From positions 292,581-356,580 of the forward strand of contig JAIEMV010000013.1 of the NCBI GenBank assembly GCA_019751875.1: DNA of 64,000 nt. Reading direction: 5' to 3'. The stretch comes from Hyphomicrobium sp. (GTDB taxonomy: Bacteria > Pseudomonadota > Alphaproteobacteria > Rhizobiales > Hyphomicrobiaceae). Position 1 is the first letter of the stretch. Every line of letters begins with the position of its first letter. Below are positions 31,705 to 40,427 of this stretch, piece after piece. Below the pieces are notes generated by a model. That model searched no databases. It had not been told where the DNA came from and saw nothing but the letters and a program-made list of their open reading frames with translations. A program made the position numbers and the translations under genes.

Positions 31705-33128
31705 CCAAAAGCTCCGAGAAAGCGCACGATTGCGCGGGTGCGAGACGAAAACAGGGTGGGTGTATAGTAGCTTCCCGCGGCTCTTTTCGAAATTTCGCTG
31801 AGAGTTGGATACGGGAAAATCAGTCCAGCGATGTCGCCGATTTTCATACCCGTCGTGATTGCGAGTACCCAAGGCATCATGAGTTCGCCGGCATGGGGTC
31901 CAACGATAGTCGCTCCGATGATACGGCCACGCTTCCCGGTGATCACTTTGATGAAGCCCTCGGTCGACGCCTCAGCCTGCGCCCGATCGTTGCCCGAGAA
32001 ATCAGCACGGAGCACGCGAATGCTGTCACCCAAAGACGTGCGCGCTTCCGCTTCGGTGGGACCGACCTGGGCAAGTTCTGGATCGGTATAGGTTACCCAT
32101 GGAACAGCCGCGGGTGCGTTCTTGGCCGGCAGACGGAACAGTGCGTTTCGGATAATAATGCCCGCATGATAGTTGGCCATGTGGGTAAACTGATAGCCAC
32201 CGATGACGTCGCCGGCTCCGAATACACGCCTGTTGGACGTCCTGAGCCGGCTGTCGACTTCGATGCCCTTGGGTGTGTACCGGATCGCGGCTTTCTCGAG
32301 ATCAAGGCCTTGAATATTGGGCTTACGCCCCGTGGCCAGAAGTAGATGGGAGCCGGCGATGCGTCGCTCCTTGCCATCTACGGACACGATCGCAGATAGC
32401 CCGCCCGGTGTCTTTTCAACGCGCAAGTCCTTGACGAGTTCTGCGCATTCGATGCCCTCTGCAATCAATTTCTGATAGACCACGGCCACCGCATCAGGGT
32501 CGTCCTTCGGCAACATCCTGCCAATGTCGAGCAGGGTCACGCGTGAGCCAAGCCGACGGTGTGCCTGCGCCATCTCGCAGCCGATCGGTCCTGCGCCCAC
32601 GATAATCAAGTGCTCAGGCAGTGAAGTGTTCTGGAAGATGGTCTCGTTCGTAAAGTAAGGGACGTCGGTCAGTCCTGGAATTGGCGGGATATTAGGTTGG
32701 CTACCGGCGGCGATGACAAAGCGGCGCGCTCGAATGGTCGTGTCGCCTGCTATGACGGTTCTCTCGTCGATGAACTTTGCATGGGCCTGGATGACTGTGC
32801 AGCCGAGCCCGGTGAAGCGCTCAACGGAATCGTGCGGTGCAATCGTGCCGATGACGTTATGGACGTATGTGTTGACCGTCTCGAACTTGGTGCTCGGATA
32901 TCCAGTTTCTATACCGTAGCGTGCCGATGCGCGCACGCCATGTGCGGATTTGGCTGCGGCGAGCAGAGCCTTCGATGGGACGCAGCCGGTATTCAGACAG
33001 TCGCCGCCCATTTTATGAGCTTCGATCAGAACGGTTCGCGCGCCCATTTGCGCCGCACCGGACGCAACTGATAGTCCAGCAGAACCCGCACCGATCACAC
33101 AGATATCGGCTGTGATAAAGTTGGTCAT
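31701..33128 (-). CDS. FAD-dependent pyridine nucleotide-disulfide oxidoreductase (MerA/Lpd-like)
   Basis: A 475-residue flavoprotein: FAD motif GAGSAG (13-18), redox-active pair C44/C49 in GGDCLNTGCVPSK, NAD motif IVGAGPIGCEMAQAHRRLGSRVTLL, FAD-binding ATGRKPN and GDVIGGYQFTHMANYHAG, and a dimerisation domain. It lacks both the N-terminal heavy-metal domain and the C-terminal Cys-Cys of true mercuric reductase, and the glutathione reductase His-Pro active-site motif is not in the expected context, so it should be read as a member of the merA-like/soluble disulfide reductase group with an unknown electron acceptor. ATG at 33128, 7 bases after the radical SAM stop. Confidence 0.85.
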   Translation of the reverse strand: MTNFITADICVIGAGSAGLSVASGAAQMGARTVLIEAHKMGGDCLNTGCVPSKALLAAAKSAHGVRASARYGIETGYPSTKFETVNTYVHNVIGTIAPHDSVERFTGLGCTVIQAHAKFIDERTVIAGDTTIRARRFVIAAGSQPNIPPIPGLTDVPYFTNETIFQNTSLPEHLIIVGAGPIGCEMAQAHRRLGSRVTLLDIGRMLPKDDPDAVAVVYQKLIAEGIECAELVKDLRVEKTPGGLSAIVSVDGKERRIAGSHLLLATGRKPNIQGLDLEKAAIRYTPKGIEVDSRLRTSNRRVFGAGDVIGGYQFTHMANYHAGIIIRNALFRLPAKNAPAAVPWVTYTDPELAQVGPTEAEARTSLGDSIRVLRADFSGNDRAQAEASTEGFIKVITGKRGRIIGATIVGPHAGELMMPWVLAITTGMKIGDIAGLIFPYPTLSEISKRAAGSYYTPTLFSSRTRAIVRFLGAFG

Positions 33129-33135
33129 GTATGTA

Positions 33136-34146
33136 TCAGGACTTGTGACTGCACGAAGCGCCACCAAGAACACAGAAGCGCGAACAGTGGGGGTGGTTCA
33201 GCTTGACGGTGCCCAGCGATTGATCGAGCGTAGTTCCCATCTCGAAGAGTGAATCATACGGAAGCAGGGTGCAGGACACGACGACCGGTCGCATTGCTTC
33301 CTTGCGCTTCACGACCATGCGCGAGGTGGCACACATGATATCAGCAGGGGACTTGCCGAGAATTTCCCAGCACGATTGGCTGATCTCGGGAACGTCATCG
33401 TTGTCCGCCATCTCGGGAAAGAGGATCAGTCGATTTGGATCCCAAGCCGAAACCATCACGCCTTCCCGCGCGAAGAGAGAAGCATAACCCGCCCGGAGGT
33501 CGTTCTCGCTTTCATCACCCATGAGCCGGCCAGCCACGGATAGGTCGAAGCCTTCCCGCGACAGCCAACGCAGCCCTTCCAAGGCCGGATGCCAAGTTTT
33601 GGGACCACGTACCTTTTCGTGTCCGGCTTGATCATAGTGATCGAGTGAAACCCGAATGCTCAGCTTAGCCGGGAAATGCCAATCGAGATCGATAAGCTCA
33701 GCCTTGCGGTGCTGCATCGGCAGCATGGCATTGGTTAGCACAAGGACCCTGAAACCCCGCCGAAGGCTATCTTCCAGCATCCCTAGTAGATTGGGGTTCA
33801 TGAAGGGCTCGCCGCCCGTAAATCCGATTTCCAGTTCAGGTCCTGCAAGGCGTTCGGCTTCGTCGAGAAAGGAGCGGACTTCGTCACGGGAGATGTAAGC
33901 GAGCCGATCATTGCGCGGCGATGACTCGATATAGCAGCCTTGGCACGCGATGTTGCAGAGCGTTCCTGTATTGAACCAAAGGGTCTTCAAACCAGTGAAG
34001 GAGACCTGTCCGCGAGGCTCACCTTTCGCCGTAAAGTCGACGTCGCTGAACTTCGGGCGGCTCGCATTTGAACCGGAGCTACCGGCAGCTTTTTTGTCGC
34101 TCCATTGATGGAATTCGGCACGAGACGGGTCTTCATCGAGTGGCAT
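33136..34146 (-). CDS. Radical SAM protein with C-terminal Cys cluster
   Basis: A 336-residue protein. The radical SAM cluster motif is C64-x3-C68-x2-C71 (TLCNIACQGCYIESSP); EIGFTGGEPFMNP is the SAM-binding GGE motif. The C terminus carries further cysteines (CSRFCVLGGASCSHKS), suggesting an auxiliary cluster as in SPASM-like enzymes. It opens the operon rSAM-disulfide reductase-TVP38. It does not match the ArsS arsenosugar enzyme pattern. Substrate unknown; a peptide maturase or small-molecule enzyme are both possible. ATG at 34146 preferred over a GTG at 34173. Confidence 0.8.
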   Translation of the reverse strand: MPLDEDPSRAEFHQWSDKKAAGSSGSNASRPKFSDVDFTAKGEPRGQVSFTGLKTLWFNTGTLCNIACQGCYIESSPRNDRLAYISRDEVRSFLDEAERLAGPELEIGFTGGEPFMNPNLLGMLEDSLRRGFRVLVLTNAMLPMQHRKAELIDLDWHFPAKLSIRVSLDHYDQAGHEKVRGPKTWHPALEGLRWLSREGFDLSVAGRLMGDESENDLRAGYASLFAREGVMVSAWDPNRLILFPEMADNDDVPEISQSCWEILGKSPADIMCATSRMVVKRKEAMRPVVVSCTLLPYDSLFEMGTTLDQSLGTVKLNHPHCSRFCVLGGASCSHKS

Positions 34147-34583
34147 TGGCGCTTCCCGGTTGCGTGTGTGCACATGTATTCGTGCCGCGCAGCGAAAAGT
34201 TTCAGCATAAAGTCACGCGTTCTCCAACTGCCTGATAGTAGGAAAGTATTTGTCGTGAACTGTAGAGGTCTTCGGTGGGTGCTGTCGAGTGGTAACACTG
34301 ATTGGAGCGAAATCGGACGAGCCTTCTGGACGGCTGTCGCGTATGGCTGCTGTGCAATCCCAGGTCGTGTCGTGATTGGGAAGCTACATTCCAGCGATAC
34401 GATTGCGCGATGTAGCTGATGGCTTTCCTCAGCGCTATTTCGCGAAGTGAAATAGTGCCATCCCAACAAAGTCCATCAGCGGATGCGCTGCCGGAATGTG
34501 TATCCGTAGGATCGCTTATACACCTGCCCAACGTCGGGACACATCGCCAACTTTAGTCTGGTCGGTTCTTGGAAGGAACAACG
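34147..34583. other. Divergent intergenic region with short inverted repeats
   Basis: No gene supported between the rSAM operon and the exported methyltransferase. It contains AGCTACA (34382-34388) with TGTAGCT (34411-34417) and CTATTTC (34435-34441) with GAAATAG (34449-34455), possible operators or short hairpins. Confidence 0.4.
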
Positions 34584-35480
34584 ATGCTCCGAATAACACG
34601 CCTTTCATCCCTAGCAGCCGCTTGCTTTCTGCTCCTTATCATGCCGGCAGTGGTACTGGCTGGTGATGAGGCTGCCACGAAAGAGGTCTCTGAGCCCGAC
34701 CTTGCTCTCGCGACTGCCCTGGCGGCTCAACCCGCAGAGATCCAGGCTCGATACGCCGCGCGTCGTCCGGCGGAGACCTTAAGCTTTTTTGAAGTTCGGC
34801 CTGGCGATGTCGTTATCGAGACCCTGCCCGGCGGCGGCTGGTATTCGAGCATCCTCCACCCCTACCTTGGCGAGAGCGGTAAACTGATCGGGGCGCACTA
34901 TCCGCTGGGATTGTATAAGCGCTTTGGCTGGGATCAGGGACGACTTCAAAGTGCGCTCGACCGGGATGCGGGCTGGCCAAAGACGACCACAAGCAAGGCG
35001 GTTTCTAAGGGCGGTGAGATCGAAAGCTTCACTCTTACGGAGATGCCCGACCGCTTGAACGGCACGGTCAGCAAAGTGCTGTTCATCCGGTCCTTGCATA
35101 ATCTCAACCGCTTCGGGAAGGAGGCGGGATATCTCGACAAGGTGCTCGCGGAAGCTTTCCGCGCTCTGAAGCCCGGTGGCATAGCCGGTGTGGTGCAACA
35201 TCGCGCGCCCGAGACGGCGTCCGATAAGTGGGCTGACGGCAGCAATGGCTATCTAAAGCAGTCGATGGTGATCGCAGCATTCGAAGCAGCGGGTTTCAAG
35301 CTCGTGGAGGCAAGCGAGATGAATGCCAACCCCAACGACCGTCCAGCCGAAACTGATAACGTCTGGCGACTGCCGCCGTCGCTCAGGGGCGTGGAAAAAG
35401 ATTCTGCAAAGTGGAATGAATTCACGAAGACCGGCGAGTCAGATCGCATGACGCTGAAATTCGTGAAACCTTCGCAATGA
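34584..35480 (+). CDS. Exported class I methyltransferase-like protein
   Basis: A 298-residue protein; ATG at 34584 with GGAAGGAAC upstream and a signal peptide to about residue 26 (VVLAG). The mature part is a SAM-methyltransferase-type fold: RPAETLSFFEVRPGDVVIETLPGGGWYSSILHPYLGESGKLIGAHY, then a long middle and LAEAFRALKPGGIAGVVQHRAPE. The SAM loop GGGW replaces the usual GxGxG. Periplasmic methyltransferase-like proteins of this type are common in proteobacteria, with unknown substrate. Confidence 0.75.
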   Translation: MLRITRLSSLAAACFLLLIMPAVVLAGDEAATKEVSEPDLALATALAAQPAEIQARYAARRPAETLSFFEVRPGDVVIETLPGGGWYSSILHPYLGESGKLIGAHYPLGLYKRFGWDQGRLQSALDRDAGWPKTTTSKAVSKGGEIESFTLTEMPDRLNGTVSKVLFIRSLHNLNRFGKEAGYLDKVLAEAFRALKPGGIAGVVQHRAPETASDKWADGSNGYLKQSMVIAAFEAAGFKLVEASEMNANPNDRPAETDNVWRLPPSLRGVEKDSAKWNEFTKTGESDRMTLKFVKPSQ

Positions 35481-35493
35481 AATCGTGCGATCT

Positions 35494-35521
35494 CGCCTTG
35501 AAACTCTACGGTCACAAGGCG
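35494..35521. terminator. Possible bidirectional hairpin between convergent genes
   Basis: CGCCTTG (35494-35500) pairs with CAAGGCG (35515-35521) around a 14-base loop, in the 45-base gap between the methyltransferase and the XRE-cupin gene. Short stem, no T run. Confidence 0.3.
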
Positions 35522-35525
35522 TAGG

Positions 35526-36206
35526 TCAGCGAATCTTCTGGCTATCGATAATCAAGTAGTACTGACATGGCCCCAACCCATTGTTGATGAACTCATGGGG
35601 GACGTGGGCCTGGAAATACATAGCGTCCCCCTCACTCAAATCGTAAATCTTACCATCCAAAATAGCTCTGACACGACCTTTGAGTACGTGAATGTACTCC
35701 TCAACACCGCGTCTGTGTCGCATGAACTGCCCTGTAGATTGGCCAGGCGGGAGCGTATTGAGCACCCAATCGATTCCGCGGGTAGGAAGAATCGGCGCAA
35801 GGCATTTACGGGTATGACCCGTTTCGGGGTCCAACAGAACCGGTTGTGAGTCGACAGGCAAAACAATGACCTCGCTACTTTGTTCGCGAGCCATGAGGTC
35901 GGAAAATGTCACGCCTAACGCTTCGGCTAAGCGCGCTAGGACGACGGTAGAAGGACTTGCCTCACCACGTTCAACTTTTGAGATCATGGATTTGCTGACT
36001 TCGGAGATTTTCGCTAGTCCGTCGAGAGACAGATCTGCTCGCTGCCGCAATTCTCTCAGCCGCCTTCCGAGAGTTTCAAGTGTAGCGTCTTGCGGATCGG
36101 AGTTTCGGCTGGAATGGGCGTTCGGGCTCTTCAGTGCAGCCAGGTCATCGACGAAAGGCTTTGAGTTCTGAATAGCCGCACTTGGCCTGTTGGCGCGTAC
36201 CTTCAT
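35526..36206 (-). CDS. XRE family regulator with C-terminal cupin domain
   Basis: A 226-residue regulator. Helix-turn-helix at about 44-98 (LGRRLRELRQRADLSLDGLAKISEVSKSMISKVERGEASPSTVVLARLAEALGVTFSDL) followed by a cupin (about 155-226: GVEEYIHVLKGRVRAILDGKIYDLSEGDAMYFQAHVPHEFIN) with the usual metal-binding His/Glu pattern. Such HTH-cupin proteins respond to small ligands (often amino acids or amines). ATG at 36206 chosen; the region upstream holds the operator candidate. It faces the RidA-reductase-MOSC genes and may regulate them. Confidence 0.88.
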   Translation of the reverse strand: MKVRANRPSAAIQNSKPFVDDLAALKSPNAHSSRNSDPQDATLETLGRRLRELRQRADLSLDGLAKISEVSKSMISKVERGEASPSTVVLARLAEALGVTFSDLMAREQSSEVIVLPVDSQPVLLDPETGHTRKCLAPILPTRGIDWVLNTLPPGQSTGQFMRHRRGVEEYIHVLKGRVRAILDGKIYDLSEGDAMYFQAHVPHEFINNGLGPCQYYLIIDSQKIR

Positions 36207-36638
36207 GAGAGTCTTTTCTCGTCTGTCTGGGCTGACATGAAACCGACCCTGTTCCAGTTGCGCTGATTTATCTATCACAAGACTTCAGTTCGCCGAACGG
36301 GCTGCGCCCCGGAAGAGTTCTATTTCCCTGAAGCGTGCAAATATGCCGATACCTGTGCATTTGTGTGCATCAACGTTGAATTGTTGGCAAGCAATACCAC
36401 TCCAGGTTTATAGCAAAAACAGAAATATCATCAGCCGAGGGGCCGCCTCAATTGGCGGTCTACCAGGACTTGGCGAGCCTGGCAGCCTCTTGCTGATAAT
36501 CGAAGAAAACGTCTTCCGATATCGAGGTCGCTGCTGAGGCCGGCGCACGCATTTGTGCACCTTGTTGTCGCATGTAGCGATCTTAGTGGTTCGATCAAAC
36601 CTAATCCGAAGCCGTATCTTGAAATTAGCTTTGACTGC
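36207..36638. other. Intergenic region with short direct repeats
   Basis: No gene supported between the XRE-cupin start and the RidA stop. TGTGCAT occurs at 36354-36360 and again at 36364-36370, ten bases apart (about one helical turn), and a related TTTGTGCAC lies further on; a possible regulator-binding site. Confidence 0.4.
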
Positions 36639-37028
36639 TCAACGTGGCGTGAAAACCACTATTTCAATCTCAATTCGCGCATCCATAGGAAGTCCCAGAA
36701 CGGCCACTGTCGTTCTGGCGGGAAATCCATTCGGGAAGTAAGTTTCGTAAATCGAGTTCATCTCGGCAAAGTCGCTCATGTCCCTGAGATAGACTGTGGT
36801 CTTTATGACATCTGCGAAAGTACGACCCAATGATGTCAGCGTAGCTTCTATATTTGCAAATGTTTGACGTGCCTGCTCCGCCAAGCCTCCGTTGATGAGC
36901 TTTCCGGTTTCAGGCACGACCGCAAATTGCCCGGACAAGTAGGTGTATTGACCAGCGGAAGCCGAATGCGAAAGGGGAAGTTTGTGAGCGGCAAGAGTAG
37001 CTGTGTTTTGGAAGTCTATCGTACCCAT
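36639..37028 (-). CDS. RidA (YjgF/UK114) family enamine/imine deaminase
   Basis: A 129-residue trimeric-type protein: SHSASAGQYTYLSGQFAVVPETGKL, ARQTFANIEATLTSLG, VIKTTVYLRDMSDFAEMNSIYETYF and the catalytic Arg region FPARTTVAVLGLP, ARIEIEIVVFTPR. ATG at 37028 with AAGGAAAA upstream. RidA hydrolyses reactive enamine/imine intermediates from PLP or flavin enzymes. It follows the reductase gene by 35 bases on the same strand. Confidence 0.9.
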   Translation of the reverse strand: MGTIDFQNTATLAAHKLPLSHSASAGQYTYLSGQFAVVPETGKLINGGLAEQARQTFANIEATLTSLGRTFADVIKTTVYLRDMSDFAEMNSIYETYFPNGFPARTTVAVLGLPMDARIEIEIVVFTPR

Positions 37029-37063
37029 TTGTTTTCCTTTTTTTCCAGGACGGAATTGCCTCA

Positions 37064-38011
37064 TTAGAGGTCAAGAGTCACTGAGACGCGCGCACGAGAG
37101 ACGCACAGCATCATGCGGTCCTGTCGCGCATCGATTTTAAGAACTTTGTCCCGGTGAATGACCGAGCCGTCCCGGTAGCCGCACTCGCAACTGCCGCATA
37201 CACCCATTTCACATGAGGCAGGGAGCAAAAATCCTGCATCTCGAAGGACGCAGAGTGCGCTCTGGTCAGCGGGTACGCGTATCGTGGAGCCGGTTGATGC
37301 GATCCGAATGTCGAACGGCTCAGCCTTGAAGTTCTCGTCGAGCGTCGCCTGGAAGGCCTCGAAATGAACCTGTTGCGACGGCCATTCGCTCGTCGCCGCT
37401 GAGACAGCGTCCATAAGGGCTTGGGGGCCGCAGGCGTAGATGTGCGTTCCGGGCGGTTGATTGCTGAGCGCGCGTTTTGGATCGAACCGCCGTGGACGCT
37501 CGGAGTTGGAACTGTAAATGTTCAGGCGGCTTCCGCAAATGTCGAGTAAACTCGCCATAAGAGGAGGGGGGTACTGCCGGCTTGCATAATGAAGCTCGAA
37601 TTCCGCGCCCTGCCGGCTCAAATGATGGGCCATGGAGATGAACGGCGTTATGCCAATTCCGCCGGCTACGAGAATATGGCGGTCTGCTGTCGGTTCGAGG
37701 GGGAAGTTATTGCGAGGTGCGGAGACGTGAATCTCACTCCCGCGAACGTAGGCCTCGTGCATGAGGCGAGATCCGCCACGGCCGCCCGGTTCTCTCTTCA
37801 CTGCAATCTTGTATTGACTTTTTTCATCAGGGTCGCCGCAGAGAGAATACTGCCTTATTTTTCCATCCAAGAGGTGCACGTCTACGTGTGATCCTGGTGA
37901 TGCCACAGGAAGCTCATCACGCAGCGGATGCCTGAGCGTAAAGACCTTCACCTCCGCAGAGTCATCGACAATATCTGCGACTCGCATTTTCATTATGATT
38001 CGCGCTGTCAT
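37064..38011 (-). CDS. PDR/VanB-type flavin-ferredoxin oxidoreductase
   Basis: A 315-residue reductase with the phthalate-dioxygenase-reductase order: FMN/FAD domain (RQYSLCG, GGRGGSRLMHE), NAD domain (ILVAGGIGITPFISMAHHL, HIYACGPQALMDAV) and a C-terminal plant-type [2Fe-2S] domain with C267, C272, C275 and C303. In this class the domain passes NADH electrons to a partner: a Rieske oxygenase (absent here) or a MOSC protein (gene directly upstream). A split MOSC-reductase pair is therefore a reasonable reading. It is followed by RidA. Confidence 0.88.
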   Translation of the reverse strand: MTARIIMKMRVADIVDDSAEVKVFTLRHPLRDELPVASPGSHVDVHLLDGKIRQYSLCGDPDEKSQYKIAVKREPGGRGGSRLMHEAYVRGSEIHVSAPRNNFPLEPTADRHILVAGGIGITPFISMAHHLSRQGAEFELHYASRQYPPPLMASLLDICGSRLNIYSSNSERPRRFDPKRALSNQPPGTHIYACGPQALMDAVSAATSEWPSQQVHFEAFQATLDENFKAEPFDIRIASTGSTIRVPADQSALCVLRDAGFLLPASCEMGVCGSCECGYRDGSVIHRDKVLKIDARQDRMMLCVSRARVSVTLDL

Positions 38012-38105
38012 GCTATGGTTCGCTTGAGGCTGAAGGCTTGTAGGTTGCGCATGAGTGTCGCCTTTGAATAGCGTCTACCGGAGACCGTTTAGTCAGATGT
38101 CACGG

Positions 38106-38597
38106 TCAGAACTCCATCGGTAGAATGAGGTCGCCTCGGCGAATAATGCCGCCACTTTCGATGTAGCAGTTAAGCCCCGAGCGGTTGTAAAGCGGGAGGT
38201 AGACTGGCTTTCCGAGCAGTTCTTCCAAATATTTACATGGGAAATTCAACCGGCCACCCCGGAGAACTGTCTCTCCGACGCGAAATCGTTTGCCGAGCAA
38301 ATGATTCAATGGGACGCCTCGCGTCGTCAGATTTCGGCGATGTTCAATTGGCTGAAGCCGAATGGCTTCGTTCTGCATGGGAGGCTGATTAGCCTCGAGT
38401 GCTTCGAGCGCTTCGACTTCAATCAAAGTCACCTCACGCGCGTCAGGCTTTGGAGAGTAGGTGCCAGTCCCCTTGTAGTAACGGTCGCCGATAATACCCC
38501 GGCCAGGCACAAGCGTCGCTGCCTCTAGTTCTTCCATCTCGTAGGATGCAGATGGCGCGATGTGGATGTGTTCCAGGCAGCCGTTGATCCAACTCAT
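38106..38597 (-). CDS. MOSC domain molybdenum-cofactor protein
   Basis: A 163-residue protein starting at the ATG at 38597 (GAGGAA upstream; a longer frame to 38735 is less supported). The MOSC fold is complete: GRGIIGDRYYKGTGT, VTLIEVEALEAL, RRNLTTRGVPLNHLLGKRFRVGE, and GGRLNFPCKYLEELLG with C121, the cysteine that ligates molybdenum in mARC/YiiM-type proteins, then SGLNCYIESGGIIRRGD. Such proteins reduce N-hydroxylated substrates when paired with an electron supplier. It lies 94 bases before the PDR-type reductase on the same strand. Confidence 0.85.
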   Translation of the reverse strand: MSWINGCLEHIHIAPSASYEMEELEAATLVPGRGIIGDRYYKGTGTYSPKPDAREVTLIEVEALEALEANQPPMQNEAIRLQPIEHRRNLTTRGVPLNHLLGKRFRVGETVLRGGRLNFPCKYLEELLGKPVYLPLYNRSGLNCYIESGGIIRRGDLILPMEF

Positions 38598-38926
38598 GCA
38601 TTCCTCGCACAAAACTGTAGGCAAACGCCGACCATAGTCTCCTATAAGAGACATTTGTACACTAAGTAGGAAATGTCTAGCCCTTTTTTCCAGTATAGTG
38701 GAAGAGGGGATATTGCAGCGGTGTGAGAGTTGCAACGCACATGAGCATTCGAACGGATGCGCGATCGCATCGTCGACTTCACGGCCGAGGTTTCGAACGG
38801 TGCTCTCATTTCGGATCCGACGCTGTTTCGTGTGGTGCGTCTGTTCGATACGAGATTAAGGGTGGCCTGGCGGAACCCTCTCTCTTCTGTTCGCTTGAAG
38901 GGGAAGGCAGCGGGAGAGAGACCGCG
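38598..38926. other. Divergent intergenic region between MOSC and DHFR genes
   Basis: No gene that I can support. A frame from 38757 in the plus direction reads protein-like for about 40 residues (MRDRIVDFTAEVSNGALISD) but overlaps the DHFR start in another phase; it may be a decayed small regulator gene. Confidence 0.4.
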
Positions 38927-39370
38927 ATGGCGGATGTGCGCGCAATGCTTGCAATAGGCTTGCGGGGTCAGCTTGGGCTGAACGGTCATCTGCCGTGGGA
39001 GGGAGCGACAGACCGCGCGTTCAAGGATGATGTTGCGCGATTTTTCCAAGTTACGCGTGGACACGTACTGATCGCGGGACCGCGTACTGTTGCGACGGTG
39101 CCTCCGGCTGCAACTGCTGATCGGACCGTGGTTACAATTCGATCTACAGACGCTCCGGGAGACGTGATCGCTCAGTTTGGCGATCGCATCATCTACATTG
39201 GCGGCGGGCCTGCGGTATGGCGGTCGTACGCGCACCTCATTCGCCACTGGGATATCACTCGATTGCCCTACGACGGGCCTGCCGACCGCTGGTTCGACGC
39301 TAACTGGCTGACGCTGGCGAAGAACTCAACTGTAACTGACAATGCGGGAGCCTGCGATGTGCGCCTATGA
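38927..39370 (+). CDS. Dihydrofolate reductase-like protein
   Basis: A 147-residue protein. MADVRAMLAIGLRGQLGLNGHLPWEG is the DHFR opening with the conserved nicotinamide/substrate loop (LNGHLPW); HVLIAGPRTV and IYIGGGPAVWRSY are the NADPH-binding blocks. ATG at 38927 follows GGAGAGAG; longer readings have no ribosome site. It lacks about 15 residues compared with typical DHFR near the substrate helix and is probably a small divergent member. Expected reaction: dihydrofolate to tetrahydrofolate, or a related pterin reduction. Confidence 0.72.
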   Translation: MADVRAMLAIGLRGQLGLNGHLPWEGATDRAFKDDVARFFQVTRGHVLIAGPRTVATVPPAATADRTVVTIRSTDAPGDVIAQFGDRIIYIGGGPAVWRSYAHLIRHWDITRLPYDGPADRWFDANWLTLAKNSTVTDNAGACDVRL

Positions 39371-39551
39371 CGAACCGAAAGAGATCGAGGAGGTCGTTAA
39401 GCGGCCGGCGATCAACAGTTGGACCGAGAACGATCCGCCGGACGACATGCTGAAGCAGAAGCCGCGGCGGAAAGCGGTGGCGAAGTCTAACTCGCCGGCG
39501 AAGGATCGTCGGTCGCCGGGAACAGGGCGACCGGCACGAGCGAAACGCTAG
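39357..39551 (+). CDS. Small basic hypothetical protein
   Basis: A 64-residue protein overlapping the DHFR stop by 14 bases, with GGGAG upstream of its ATG. It opens MCAYDEPKEIEEVVKRPAINSW and ends in a Lys/Arg/Ser/Pro-rich tail. No domain recognised; the tail is typical of disordered nucleic-acid-associated proteins. Overlap with DHFR indicates cotranscription. Confidence 0.5.
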   Translation: MCAYDEPKEIEEVVKRPAINSWTENDPPDDMLKQKPRRKAVAKSNSPAKDRRSPGTGRPARAKR

Positions 39552-40002
39552 AATCGCATCGGTCTATTCGATTAGCTTTTGTAATGGGAAGTTGGCGTTG
39601 CTGCTCGACAGCGAAGCCCCATGATCTGTCAAGTTCGGCATCTTGACGTTGCGGGATACAAAGCCCCTCGCGGACATGGCTCCTGGAACAGCTCCCAAGC
39701 CGCTCGCGCCGGTTCCGCGGAAACCAGAGGATCAAATGCGATCCAGCCCGTTATGCCGCGCACGAACGTAATGTCCGACAAGTCAAAGTCGCGCACCTGG
39801 CTGGAATGACCTCATAGAGTCCGTAGTTGTTGTTCAGCTTCGATTGGCGGAGACGCAAAGGGTGTATTCAATCGAACTCAACTTCTTCATTCAGGAACTG
39901 AAAGCGTTTTCATGTCCCAGGCCAAATGCCCGGTGGCGCAGACTCTTCGCTGCAGTTCTCGAAGGCAGCGACCTCACTCGAGGTCGCCGCCATGATAAGG
40001 GC
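39552..40002. other. Gene-free stretch
   Basis: Only short overlapping frames without ribosome sites; nothing supported. It lies between convergent genes. Confidence 0.4.
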
Positions 40003-40233
40003 TTACTTGCAGGTGCAGTCCACATCCTTGGCGCCTTGCGCGCCGCCAACACACGTTGCAGTCTTCCCCTCAGGACAAGTCACAGAGCAGGATTGCAGCC
40101 GGTCGGCGCTGTTTGCAGAGCAGGTCCTTGCTGAAGCTGCCGGAGCCGGTTTAGCGTCTTCTGCCGCATAAGAAAGGGTGCTGCAGCCAAGGGTCAGAAC
40201 AGCCACACTCAAGAGCACTTTCATGCTGCGCAT
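40003..40233 (-). CDS. Small exported cysteine-rich protein
   Basis: A 76-residue protein; ATG at 40233 has an excellent AAGGAGG site. The signal peptide (MRSMKVLLSVAVLTLGCSTL) may be lipoprotein type (LTLGC) or be cut after SYAA. The mature domain has six cysteines (TCSANS, QSCSVTCPEG, ATCVGG, VDCTCK) and no other recognisable domain; spacing suggests a compact disulfide fold. Function unknown. Divergent from the LysR gene at 40428. Confidence 0.65.
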   Translation of the reverse strand: MRSMKVLLSVAVLTLGCSTLSYAAEDAKPAPAASARTCSANSADRLQSCSVTCPEGKTATCVGGAQGAKDVDCTCK

Positions 40234-40427
40234 CGTTTCCTCCTTTTTAAGGTCATATTTCTTCTTTGGGAAAGGTCCGGTCGGAATCTTCCCGCGGAGG
40301 AGTTTATCCATCGCTAATGAAGTTAGAAGCCTGATGTGTTGTTTTACTGACGCCGATCAGGCAACAAATCTTGTAAACAGCCAGCGGACAATTCAAATAT
40401 GTTAAACAGCATTGCATCGAGCGAATT

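Noticed and set aside
31701..33128. Annotation of the disulfide reductase as true mercuric reductase MerA
   Set aside because: Lacks the C-terminal cysteine pair and the N-terminal metal-binding domain, and no other mer gene is present.
33136..34146. Radical SAM protein as the arsenosugar enzyme ArsS
   Set aside because: Cys motif context and C-terminal domain do not fit that family, and arsM lies in a different transcript.
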